Assembly: GCA_019415645.1 (NCBI GenBank) | Contig: DXYV01000006.1 | Location: 45,478-109,477, forward strand | DNA from: Clostridiales bacterium | GTDB taxonomy: Bacteria > Bacillota > Clostridia > Oscillospirales > Oscillospiraceae | DNA: 64,000 nucleotides | Direction: 5' to 3' | Part shown: positions 15,094-23,126 of the stretch, one piece after another | How positions within the stretch are numbered: the first letter of the stretch is position 1 | Layout of the letters: each line of letters starts with the position of its first letter | Position numbers and translations under genes: made by a program | The notes under the pieces: model-generated | Databases searched by the model: none | What the model was told of the DNA's origin: nothing | Seen by the model: only the letters and a program-made list of their open reading frames with translations

Positions 15094-15960
15094 ATGTTTG
15101 GATATGTACGTCCACTCAAGGATGAACTGAAGGTAAAAGAGCTGGACCGCTATCAGGGGGCCTATTGCGGACTGTGTCACGCCATTGGGGCAAAGTACGG
15201 CTTTTGGGCTCGGATGACGCTGAACTATGATTTCACGCTGCTGGCGATTCTATTTTCTCCCGCCGAACAGAACGTAACGGTCTGTCAGCGTCGCTGTCCC
15301 GTCCACCCCTTGAGGAAGAAAGGACCCTGCGTCGCCAATGCCGGCCTGGAGATTGCAGCGGATGAATGCATGATTCTGGCCTGGCAAAAGCTGCGAGACG
15401 ACTGTATGGACAAGGGCCTGGTTGCCGGGCTGCCTTCCCGGCTGGCTGCGTGTTTTCTGAAGCGGGCCTACCGAAAGGCGGCGCAGGCGCAGCCGGAGTT
15501 CGACCGGCAGGTCACGGCCTGCCTGACGCAGCTGCATGCGCTGGAACAGGAAGGCTCCGTCTCCATGGACCAGACGGCGGATACCTTTGCGCGTCTGCTG
15601 CAGGCGGCTGCGCCGCCGGAGCCGGATGAGGGGCGGCGGCGCGCCATGGAGCAGCTGCTGTACCATCTGGGCCGCTGGATCTACTTGGTGGATGCCTGGG
15701 ATGATCTGGAAGAGGACCGGGCGCGAAATGCATACAATCCGCTGTTGGCCCGGTTTGACGGCCGGCCGGAGGAGCAGGCCGACTATGTCCGTACGACGCT
15801 GAGTCATTCGGTGAAGTTGGCGATCTCGGCCTTTCAGCTCTTGGATCTGGGCGGATGGTCTCCGATCGTAGAAAATATATTATATCTCGGCCTGCCCACG
15901 GTACAGGAAGCCGTTTTGATCGGGCGATGGCGCGAGTTACAGAAACAGACAGGGAGATAA
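15094..15960 (+). CDS. DUF5685 family protein with two Asp-rich motifs
   Basis: A 288-residue protein that I match to DUF5685, a family without a known function. Visible features are a CGLCH motif at 25-29, three further cysteines at 64, 68 and 79, a DDCMD motif at 102-106 and DAWDDLEED at 200-208 followed by ARNAYNPLL. The last segment resembles the second Asp-rich motif of squalene/phytoene-type synthases (D-x-x-E/D-D with Y-x-P after it), and DDCMD has the DDxxD form of the first. An all-helical isoprenoid-synthase-like fold is therefore possible but unproven. The gene sits directly before a J-domain gene, three bases away. Confidence 0.7.
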   Translation: MFGYVRPLKDELKVKELDRYQGAYCGLCHAIGAKYGFWARMTLNYDFTLLAILFSPAEQNVTVCQRRCPVHPLRKKGPCVANAGLEIAADECMILAWQKLRDDCMDKGLVAGLPSRLAACFLKRAYRKAAQAQPEFDRQVTACLTQLHALEQEGSVSMDQTADTFARLLQAAAPPEPDEGRRRAMEQLLYHLGRWIYLVDAWDDLEEDRARNAYNPLLARFDGRPEEQADYVRTTLSHSVKLAISAFQLLDLGGWSPIVENILYLGLPTVQEAVLIGRWRELQKQTGR

Positions 15961-15963
15961 CAA

Positions 15964-16563
15964 ATGAGCGATCCGTATAAAGTACTCGGCGTAGACCCCA
16001 ATGCCAGCGACGAGGAGGTCAAAAAGGCATATCGTGAGTTGGCACGTAAATATCACCCGGACAATTACCAGAACAACCCTCTGGCCGACTTGGCGGAGGA
16101 GAAAATGAAAGAGGTCAATGAGGCCTACGACGCAATCACCAAGATGCGGGCAGGAGGCAGCTCGGGCTCTTATTCCAGCGGATATTCCTCTGGCGGCTAT
16201 CAATACCGCCAGCAGACCTCCGGAAGCGGGTCCTACGCTAGAATCCGGCAGTTGATCAATATGGGGAATCTGGACCAGGCGGAGCAGCTTCTTCAGCAGA
16301 CGGGCACCCGGAATGCGGAATATTATTTCCTGGCTGGAAGCATTGCCTATCGCCGCGGCTGGCTGGATGAGGCGCGTCAGAATTACAATCTGGCCTGTCA
16401 GATGGAACCCAATAACATGGAATACCGGCAGGCGGCGAATATGATGCAGCAGGGCGGTTTTGCCTATGGGCAAAACAATATGGCGAACGGGAGCTGCGAT
16501 ACCTGCGATATTTGCACCGGGCTGATGTGCCTGAACTGTCTGTGCGGCGGAGGGCGCTGCTGA
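15964..16563 (+). CDS. J-domain protein with Cys-rich C-terminus
   Basis: A 199-residue DnaJ-like co-chaperone. The J domain covers about residues 3-62 with the HPD motif at 31-33. It is followed by a Gly/Ser/Tyr-rich linker (about 66-92), a TPR-like helical region (about 93-160) and a tail with seven cysteines (178, 181, 184, 189, 192, 194, 199) that could bind zinc or another metal. It lacks the zinc-finger and substrate domains of true DnaJ. It probably recruits DnaK to a specific client, perhaps the neighbouring DUF5685 protein; that is inference. Confidence 0.85.
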   Translation: MSDPYKVLGVDPNASDEEVKKAYRELARKYHPDNYQNNPLADLAEEKMKEVNEAYDAITKMRAGGSSGSYSSGYSSGGYQYRQQTSGSGSYARIRQLINMGNLDQAEQLLQQTGTRNAEYYFLAGSIAYRRGWLDEARQNYNLACQMEPNNMEYRQAANMMQQGGFAYGQNNMANGSCDTCDICTGLMCLNCLCGGGRC

Positions 16564-16564
16564 G

Positions 16565-17101
16565 ATGAGAAAGCGCGGCAAGATTCAAGTGGCATATCCG
16601 GCGGTGCTTGGCGCAGTCTCGCTGGTGTTTTTGTTTGGCGCGGCAATGGTCCCGACTGGTATGTGGGGCATGGTTGCGGTGGCCGGGCTGGGGCCCTGCG
16701 CGGTGGTGGCGTCCATCGGGACGTCGGCCGGCTTTTGGTGCTGGGGCGGCGTCAGCCTGCTGGCGCTCCTTTTGCTGCCGGATAAGTTTTGTGCGCTGCT
16801 GTTTACGTTGCTGTTTGGACTGTATCCCATGCTGAAAGCGCTCTCAGAGCGGACGCGCAGGGTGATTGCCTGGATTCTGAAGCTAGGTTTTTTTAATCTC
16901 AGCTTTACGGTTCTGCTCTTTCTGATGAGGGCGCTGATGCTGGAATCGCTGCCCAGTTTCCTGACTGAATACGGACTTCCGGTGCTGTATTTGGCGGCCA
17001 ATGTGGTGTTCTGTCTCTATGATATTGGCTTGACAAAGCTGATTTGTCTCTATTTGGCCCGGATCGACCGGGCGGTGCGGAAATGGACGCGCAGATTCTA
17101 A
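16565..17101 (+). CDS. Hypothetical multi-pass membrane protein
   Basis: A 178-residue protein I cannot assign to a named family. A basic N-terminus (MRKRGK) is followed by about five hydrophobic segments across residues 10-165, and the C-terminus is basic (RKWTRRF). The start is one base after the stop of the J-domain gene, so it belongs to the same transcript. A small transporter subunit or membrane partner of the preceding proteins is possible. Confidence 0.75.
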   Translation: MRKRGKIQVAYPAVLGAVSLVFLFGAAMVPTGMWGMVAVAGLGPCAVVASIGTSAGFWCWGGVSLLALLLLPDKFCALLFTLLFGLYPMLKALSERTRRVIAWILKLGFFNLSFTVLLFLMRALMLESLPSFLTEYGLPVLYLAANVVFCLYDIGLTKLICLYLARIDRAVRKWTRRF

Positions 17102-17123
17102 TTTGAAAGGGATGGACCTGAAC

Positions 17124-18011
17124 TTGATAAAAAGTATGACTGGTTATGGTCGGGGGGAAAAGAGCTACGAGACCCAGACCCTTACCATCGAATTGCGCGC
17201 GGTCAACAACCGCTATCTGGATACCAACATCAAAATGCCGCGCACCTATCTATTTGCCGAGGACGCGATGAAAAGCCGAATCCAGAGCTGCGTGGCTCGG
17301 GGAAAGCTGGATGTTTTTGTGACTGTCAATGCAACGGCAGGGGCGGACATTCTGGTCTCCGTCAACGAGAGCCTGGCAGAGGGATATGTCCGAGCCCTGC
17401 ATAGCCTGCTGGAACGGTTTGGCGGGGACGGAGTAAAGGATGACCTGACGGTGACGGCTCTGGCCCGGTTCCCCGATGTGATCGTGACGGAAAAAGCACC
17501 GGAGGATACGGATACCGTCACGGCCCATCTGCTGGAAGTCCTGGACCTGGCGCTGGCGGACTTTAACGCGATGCGGGAACGGGAGGGCCAGCGTCTGGCG
17601 GAGGATATTCTGCGCCGTGCGGATACCATAGAAGCTCTGACGGCCCGAATCGAGGCGCGTTCTCCGGAGACCGTGCGGGAGTATCGGGCACGGCTGGAGG
17701 CAAGAATGGCGGAGGTGCTCCAAAACACCCAGATCGAGGAGAGCCGCCTGCTGACCGAGGCGGCGATTTTTGCCGACAAGGTGGCTGTGGACGAGGAGAC
17801 GGTGCGCCTGAGGAGCCACCTCGCACAGCTGCGGGAGCTGATGGCGCAGGAGGGCGCGGTCGGCCGCAAGTTGGATTTTCTCATTCAGGAATTTAACCGG
17901 GAGGCGAACACGATCGGTTCAAAGTGCAACGATCTTGCGATTGCCCGCGATGTGGTGGACCTGAAAGCGGAAATCGAAAAGATTCGGGAACAGGTTCAGA
18001 ATATCGAATAA
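17124..18011 (+). CDS. yicC: YicC/YloC family endoribonuclease
   Basis: A 295-residue member of the YicC family, shown in E. coli to be an endoribonuclease acting on RNA such as RyhB. The start IKSMTGYGRGE and the C-terminal GRKLDFLIQEFNREANTIGSK are family signatures. I chose TTG 17124 because it gives the usual length and start; ATG 17112 and ATG 17136 are alternatives. It begins a cluster ordered as in Bacillus (yloC-remA-gmk-rpoZ-priA). Confidence 0.9.
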   Translation: MIKSMTGYGRGEKSYETQTLTIELRAVNNRYLDTNIKMPRTYLFAEDAMKSRIQSCVARGKLDVFVTVNATAGADILVSVNESLAEGYVRALHSLLERFGGDGVKDDLTVTALARFPDVIVTEKAPEDTDTVTAHLLEVLDLALADFNAMREREGQRLAEDILRRADTIEALTARIEARSPETVREYRARLEARMAEVLQNTQIEESRLLTEAAIFADKVAVDEETVRLRSHLAQLRELMAQEGAVGRKLDFLIQEFNREANTIGSKCNDLAIARDVVDLKAEIEKIREQVQNIE

Positions 18012-18033
18012 CAGAAGGCAGGATGGTGAGTGG

Positions 18034-18312
18034 ATGAAGCTGGTCAACATAGGCTTTGGAAATTTGGTGTCCGAGGAGCGGGTGATGGCGATTGTCAGTC
18101 CGGAGTCCGCCCCAATCAAGCGGATGACCCAGGAGGCCAGAGAGCGCGGCACCTTGATCGACGCGTCCTTTGGCCGAAAAACCAAGGCTGTGCTGGTGAT
18201 GGACAGCGGACACATCGTACTTTCCGCCCTGCCTCCGGAGGCCGTGGGCGCCCGTTTTTCCACACAGGCGGTCCGGTCCAGCGGGATGGAGGAAGAGGAA
18301 GATGAAGAGTAA
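18034..18312 (+). CDS. remA: RemA family regulator (DUF370)
   Basis: A 92-residue DNA-binding protein. In Bacillus subtilis RemA activates biofilm matrix and osmoprotection genes. The core MKLVNIGFGNLV...VSPESAPIKR...SHG-type region (here DSGHIVLSALPPE) matches the family, with an extra acidic C-terminal tail. It overlaps gmk by 11 bases. Confidence 0.9.
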   Translation: MKLVNIGFGNLVSEERVMAIVSPESAPIKRMTQEARERGTLIDASFGRKTKAVLVMDSGHIVLSALPPEAVGARFSTQAVRSSGMEEEEDEE

Positions 18313-18913
18313 AAAGAAAGCGCGGGGAGAACTGATCGTGCTCTCCGGTCCGTCAGGCGTGGGAAAGAGCACGGTGATCGCGGAACTGTTAAGCGAACGG
18401 CAGGACATTCATTTTTCCGTCTCCTTTACCACGCGGCAGCCCCGCGTGGGAGAAGCGGACGGCGTGAATTACAACTTTGTGGACCGCCGGGAGTTCGAGC
18501 GTATGATCGCCAATGATGAACTGCTGGAGTACGCGGAGTATGTGGGAAACTACTATGGCACGTCCCTAAAGGTCATTCGGGACAAGCTGGAGCAGGGCAT
18601 CGACGTGCTGCTGGATATTGAGGTTCAGGGTGCGGCGAAGGTCAAGGCCAAGTGCCCGGAGGCGGTGTCCATCTTTATCATCCCGCCCTCTCTGGAGGAA
18701 CTCTCCCGCCGTCTGCACCATCGGAATACCGATGATGAAGATGTGATCGCCAGCCGGCTGCAAACGGCGCGGGCGGAGTATCAGGAGATTCCAAACTATG
18801 ATTATCTGGTCGTCAATGATAACGTAACGGCGGCGGCCGAAGAGATCATGGCCATTCTGACGGCAGAAAGCTGCCGGGTAAAAAATAGACTGCATCTCAT
18901 TGAAGGAGTGTAA
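18302..18913 (+). CDS. gmk: Guanylate kinase
   Basis: A 203-residue GMP kinase. The P-loop GPSGVGKST is near residues 16-24, and SVSFTTRQPRVGE with DGVNYNFV binds GMP. The start overlaps remA, and rpoZ follows five bases after the stop. Essential for GTP/dGTP supply; its position before rpoZ is conserved in Firmicutes. Confidence 0.96.
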   Translation: MKSKKKARGELIVLSGPSGVGKSTVIAELLSERQDIHFSVSFTTRQPRVGEADGVNYNFVDRREFERMIANDELLEYAEYVGNYYGTSLKVIRDKLEQGIDVLLDIEVQGAAKVKAKCPEAVSIFIIPPSLEELSRRLHHRNTDDEDVIASRLQTARAEYQEIPNYDYLVVNDNVTAAAEEIMAILTAESCRVKNRLHLIEGV

Positions 18914-18917
18914 CCAA

Positions 18918-19118
18918 ATGTTATTGTATCCCGCTATGAAAGATTTGCTCAAGCACATCAATAGCCGCTATCTGTTGGTCAATGTGGTGGCGCACCGCGC
19001 CCGTGAGATTGCCAATGAGGCGGAAGCGACCCAGACGCCGTTGGATGACAAGCCGGTGACGCTTGCCATTCGCGAGGTGGCGGATGGCACCATCCGCATG
19101 GACACATTGGAAGGCTGA
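18918..19118 (+). CDS. rpoZ: RNA polymerase omega subunit
   Basis: A 66-residue omega subunit, which helps RNA polymerase assemble. LLVNVVAHRAREIANEAEAT is the conserved omega helix. ATG 18918 has AAGGAG about nine bases upstream. An upstream in-frame ATG at 18900 lies in the gmk end and has no site. The small size is normal for Clostridia. Confidence 0.92.
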   Translation: MLLYPAMKDLLKHINSRYLLVNVVAHRAREIANEAEATQTPLDDKPVTLAIREVADGTIRMDTLEG

Positions 19119-19133
19119 GGAACAACAGGAACG

Positions 19134-19171
19134 AAAGGCAAGTGACGGTTCCGACCGGCGCTTGCCTTTTC
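19134..19171 (+). terminator. Hairpin with short T run between rpoZ and priA
   Basis: AAAGGCAAG (19134-19142) pairs with CTTGCCTTT (19161-19169) across an 18-base loop that can fold further; only four T follow the stem. It could be a weak terminator, so priA may be partly read from upstream. Confidence 0.6.
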
Positions 19172-19199
19172 CGGTCCCGGATGGAGATGGGGGAGGGAC

Positions 19200-21677
19200 G
19201 TGGAACAACATATTGCACAGGTAGTCCTGGCGGCCGCCACCTATGCCATCGACCAGCCCTACCACTATCTCGTCCCGGAGGAGCTGCGGGGGCGTGTGGC
19301 GCCGGGGATGCGCGTACTGGTGCCCTTCGGCGCCGGCAACCGCCGGACGGACGGCGTAGTGCTCAGTCTCTCCGGCGAGCCGCCGGCCGGGCGTCTGAAA
19401 TCGATTCTGACCGTACTGGATGACGAGCCGGTGTTGGATCATGACAGCCTCCAGTTGGCCCTCTGGCTGCGGGAGCGATGCTTCTGCACCGTTTATGAGG
19501 CCGCCCGGGTCCTGCTGCCCTCCGGGCTCTGGTTTTCCCTGAAGGACTGCTGGTATTTGGTTGAGGGAGTGGACCGGGAGCAGGCCTATGCTGCGGCTGG
19601 CCGCTCGGAGCGGGCGCGGCATCTCGTAGAATTGCTCTATGCCAACGGCGGACGGGCGGAGATGGAGCAGATTCGCACCGCCTTTGGGACCAAGGACCCA
19701 CAGCCGGCGATTCGACAGCTGGCCGATCAGGGCGTGATCGCCCTGGAGACCAGCGCCTCCCGGGGGATCGGAGACAAAACCGAACAGATTGCGGTTTTGG
19801 CGGTCACACCGGAGGAGGCCATGGCGAAGATGTCGGCCGGCCGCGGGCGCGCCAGGCTCCAATTCGCGGTCACGCAGCTGCTGTGCAGCCTGGGCAGCGC
19901 CAGCGTCAAGGAGCTGTGCTACTTCACCGGCGCTTCCCGGGCCACAGTCCGTGCACTGGAGAAGAAGGGAATCCTGACCCTGGAGAAGCGGGAGCTTTTG
20001 CGGGCGCCGCCAACTCCGCCGAGGACCGCCCCGGCGCCGCTGACCCTCAACCCGGAGCAGGAGGCAGCTTTTCAGGGCCTGGCGGCGCTGAGCGCCACAG
20101 GAGAGCCGCAGGCGGCGCTGCTGTACGGCGTGACCGGGAGCGGCAAGACGCTGGTCTATCTCAAGCTGATTTCCTCCGTGCTGGAGCGGGGCAGGACCGC
20201 CCTGCTGCTGGTGCCGGAGATCGGTCTGACGCCCCAGTTGATGCACCGCTTCACCTCCTATTTTGGGAATCAAATTGCGGTATTTCACAGCTCTTTGTCC
20301 TCCGGTGAGCGCTATGATGCCTGGAAACGGGCCAAGCGCGGGGAGGCGCGGGTGGTCATTGGAACGCGCTCCGCCGTGTTCGCCCCCTTGCCGGATCTGG
20401 GGCTCATTATTCTGGACGAGGAGCAGGAGGGAAGCTATCAATCGGAACAGGTGCCGCGCTATCATGCCCGCGATGTGGCAAAATACCGCTGCGTCCGTTC
20501 TAAGGCGCTGCTGGTGCTGGGCTCCGCGACGCCAAGCGTCGAGACCATGTATCAGGCCAAGAGCGGACGCTATCATCTGTTCCGCCTGACCCAGCGGTTC
20601 AACCAACGGGCGCTGCCGGAGGTCACGATCGTGGACTTGAAGGAGGAGCTCCGGCAGGGGAACGGCGGTAGCATCAGCGCTCCGCTGCGGCAGGCGCTGG
20701 AGGAAAACATCCGGCGCGGGGAACAGAGTATTCTCTTCCTCAACCGCCGGGGCAGCAGTAAGCTGGTCACCTGCGGCGAATGCGGCTATGTTCCGGAATG
20801 CCCGAACTGCTCGGTCCACCTGACCTATCACTCGGCCAACCATCGCCTGATGTGCCACTACTGCGGCTATTCGGAGCCGTTGCCCCGGGACTGCCCCGTA
20901 TGCGGAGGACTGTTTACCTTTGTGGGGGCGGGAACGCAGAAGGTGGAGGAGGAGCTGCATGAACTGTTCCCGGGGACGGAGATCCTGCGCATGGATACCG
21001 ATACTGTGTCGGCAAGCCGCTCCCATGAAAAGCTGCTCTCCAGGTTCCAGCGGCAGAACATCCCCATTCTGGTTGGGACACAGATGGTAGCCAAGGGATT
21101 GGATTTTGAAAATGTGACTCTGGTGGGAGTAATTGCCGCGGACCTCTCCCTCTATGTGGACGACTACCGGGCCGGTGAGCGCACCTTTTCGCTGCTGACC
21201 CAGGTCGTTGGACGGGCCGGACGAGGCAGTAAGCGGGGAAGAGCCCTGATTCAAACCTGGACGCCGGACAATGAGGTCATTACCTGCGCGGCCCGGCAGG
21301 ACTACGATTCCTTTTACCAGGAGGAGATCCAATTACGGCAGCTGCGCAGGTATCCGCCCTTTACCAGTCTGTTCCGCCTGACCGCGACCGGGCAGAAGGA
21401 GGAAGAGGTCATCCGCTGCTGTGAACGACTGAAGGCGGCTCTGCTCGCCCTGCTGAAGCAGCCGGAGTATGAACCGCTGGGCTGCCGGCTTCTGGGACCG
21501 TCCCCGGCGGCGGTGGTCCGGGTCAACCAGCGCTACCGCTACCGGTTGACGCTGTCCGGACCCAACAACCGAACCATGCGGGTGCTGATCGCACACATCG
21601 TGCGCACCGCCCAGACCGATAAACGAAATCGGGGAGTCTCGCTCCATGCGGACCTGGACCCCCAAAACCAATCATAG
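19200..21677 (+). CDS. priA: Primosomal protein N' (replication restart helicase PriA)
   Basis: An 825-residue DNA helicase that reloads the replisome at stalled forks. The N-terminal DNA-binding domain is followed by the helicase core with Walker A GVTGSGKT and a Walker B of form DEEQ (in IILDEEQEGSY), where most PriA proteins have DEEH. Eight cysteines in four CxxC pairs near CGECGYVPECPNC and CHYCG/CPVCGG bind two zinc ions. It starts with GTG, preceded by GGGAGGG. Confidence 0.94.
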   Translation: MEQHIAQVVLAAATYAIDQPYHYLVPEELRGRVAPGMRVLVPFGAGNRRTDGVVLSLSGEPPAGRLKSILTVLDDEPVLDHDSLQLALWLRERCFCTVYEAARVLLPSGLWFSLKDCWYLVEGVDREQAYAAAGRSERARHLVELLYANGGRAEMEQIRTAFGTKDPQPAIRQLADQGVIALETSASRGIGDKTEQIAVLAVTPEEAMAKMSAGRGRARLQFAVTQLLCSLGSASVKELCYFTGASRATVRALEKKGILTLEKRELLRAPPTPPRTAPAPLTLNPEQEAAFQGLAALSATGEPQAALLYGVTGSGKTLVYLKLISSVLERGRTALLLVPEIGLTPQLMHRFTSYFGNQIAVFHSSLSSGERYDAWKRAKRGEARVVIGTRSAVFAPLPDLGLIILDEEQEGSYQSEQVPRYHARDVAKYRCVRSKALLVLGSATPSVETMYQAKSGRYHLFRLTQRFNQRALPEVTIVDLKEELRQGNGGSISAPLRQALEENIRRGEQSILFLNRRGSSKLVTCGECGYVPECPNCSVHLTYHSANHRLMCHYCGYSEPLPRDCPVCGGLFTFVGAGTQKVEEELHELFPGTEILRMDTDTVSASRSHEKLLSRFQRQNIPILVGTQMVAKGLDFENVTLVGVIAADLSLYVDDYRAGERTFSLLTQVVGRAGRGSKRGRALIQTWTPDNEVITCAARQDYDSFYQEEIQLRQLRRYPPFTSLFRLTATGQKEEEVIRCCERLKAALLALLKQPEYEPLGCRLLGPSPAAVVRVNQRYRYRLTLSGPNNRTMRVLIAHIVRTAQTDKRNRGVSLHADLDPQNQS

Positions 21678-21690
21678 GAGGAAAACAACC

Positions 21691-22185
21691 ATGGCTTTAC
21701 GAAGAATTTTGACGCAGGGAGACCCGACGCTTCAGAAGGTCTGCCGTCCGGTGGAAAAGTTTGACGAGCGTCTGCATATTCTGATTGACGATATGAAGGA
21801 GACTCTGGCGGCGGCAAACGGCGTCGGACTGGCTGCGCCCCAGGTGGGAATCCTGCGGCGGGTCATTGTGGTGCTGGATGAAAAGGACGAGATGCTGGAG
21901 CTGGTCAATCCCGTCATCATCCATCAGGAAGGAGAACAGGAGGGCCTGGAGGGCTGCCTGAGCGTGCCCGGGATGTACGGAGACGTCAAGCGCCCCTCCT
22001 TTGTAACTGTACGGGCCCAGGACCGGAACGGCAACGTATTCGAAGTATCCGGGCACGATGTGGTGGCCCGCTGCTTCTGCCATGAGACCGAGCATCTGGA
22101 CGGCCACCTGTTTGTGGAGAAGGTGGAGGACGGCAGGCTTTACACCCTTGAGGAGCTGGAGGCCATGGAGGACGGCGACGCATGA
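21691..22185 (+). CDS. def: Peptide deformylase
   Basis: A 164-residue metallo-enzyme that removes the formyl group from new proteins. The three motifs are present: GVGLAAPQVG, EGCLSVPG (metal Cys) and HETEHLDG (HExxH). ATG 21691 has TAGGAGG upstream. It overlaps fmt by four bases, coupling removal and addition of the formyl group. Confidence 0.96.
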   Translation: MALRRILTQGDPTLQKVCRPVEKFDERLHILIDDMKETLAAANGVGLAAPQVGILRRVIVVLDEKDEMLELVNPVIIHQEGEQEGLEGCLSVPGMYGDVKRPSFVTVRAQDRNGNVFEVSGHDVVARCFCHETEHLDGHLFVEKVEDGRLYTLEELEAMEDGDA

Positions 22186-23102
22186 GAATCCTGTTCATGG
22201 GCACCCCGGAATTCGCGGTCCCTTCGCTGGAGGCGCTGTATCAGGCCGGCCATACGCTGTGCGGGGTCTTTACCCAGCCGGATAAGCCGAAAAACCGGGG
22301 TATGAAGCTCCAGTTCTCCCCTGTAAAGGAATTTGCCGTGACACATGAAATCCCGGTCTATCAACCGCTGAAGCTGAAGGACGGCATGGCGCTGGACTTG
22401 GTGAAGGAGCTGGCGCCCGAGCTGATCGTGGTCGCCGCCTACGGCCGGATTCTGCCCAAGGAGATCTTGGAATTTCCGGCCTTCGGCTGCATCAACGTCC
22501 ACTCCTCGCTGCTGCCGAAGTATCGGGGGGCGGCGCCCATCAACTGGGCGATTCTCCAGGGGGAGCGGGAGACCGGTGTGACCATCATGCACATGGCGGA
22601 GGAACTGGACGCCGGCGATGTGATCACCCAGACCGCCACCCCCATTCCGCCGGAGGAAAATGCCCAGTCTTTGTATGCGCGCCTGGCGGCGCTGGGGGCG
22701 GAGCTCCTGGTCGAGACGGTGGGGAAGATCGCCGCCGGGACCGCTTCCCGGGTACCGCAGGACGCCGAACAGGCTACCTTTGCCCCTATGCTCTCACGCG
22801 CACTGTCTGCCATGGATTGGAGCCGGACCGCGGAGGAGCTGCACAACCAGGTGCGCGGCCTGATTCCCTGGCCCATGGCGGTGCTGGAGCTGGACGGCGT
22901 GCGCTGCAAGGTATGGGAGTCGGCGGTGTGCGGCGAGCGCACGGCCAAGGCCCCCGGGACGGTGCTTCAGGCGGATAAAAAAGGATTGAAGCTGGCCTGC
23001 GGCGGCGGGACTGTCCTGGAGATCAAGGAGCTCCAGCCGGATGGAAAGAAACGGATGACCGCAGCCGCCTTTTGCATGGGTCACTCCATCAAAGCCCCAT
23101 AA
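22182..23102 (+). CDS. fmt: Methionyl-tRNA formyltransferase
   Basis: A 306-residue enzyme that formylates initiator Met-tRNA using 10-formyl-tetrahydrofolate. The N-terminal MRILFMGTPEFAVPSLEAL and the catalytic INVHSSLLPKYRGAAPINWA region are typical, with the C-terminal OB domain from about residue 205. The start overlaps the def stop in an ATGA junction. Confidence 0.96.
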   Translation: MRILFMGTPEFAVPSLEALYQAGHTLCGVFTQPDKPKNRGMKLQFSPVKEFAVTHEIPVYQPLKLKDGMALDLVKELAPELIVVAAYGRILPKEILEFPAFGCINVHSSLLPKYRGAAPINWAILQGERETGVTIMHMAEELDAGDVITQTATPIPPEENAQSLYARLAALGAELLVETVGKIAAGTASRVPQDAEQATFAPMLSRALSAMDWSRTAEELHNQVRGLIPWPMAVLELDGVRCKVWESAVCGERTAKAPGTVLQADKKGLKLACGGGTVLEIKELQPDGKKRMTAAAFCMGHSIKAP

Positions 23103-23126
23103 GATACGGACGGGGAGGAAGAAGGC

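Noticed and set aside
18921..21332. An 803-residue open frame on the minus strand across rpoZ and priA
   Set aside because: It lies opposite well-supported genes, has no family-like motifs, and reflects the lack of stop codons in high-G+C DNA.
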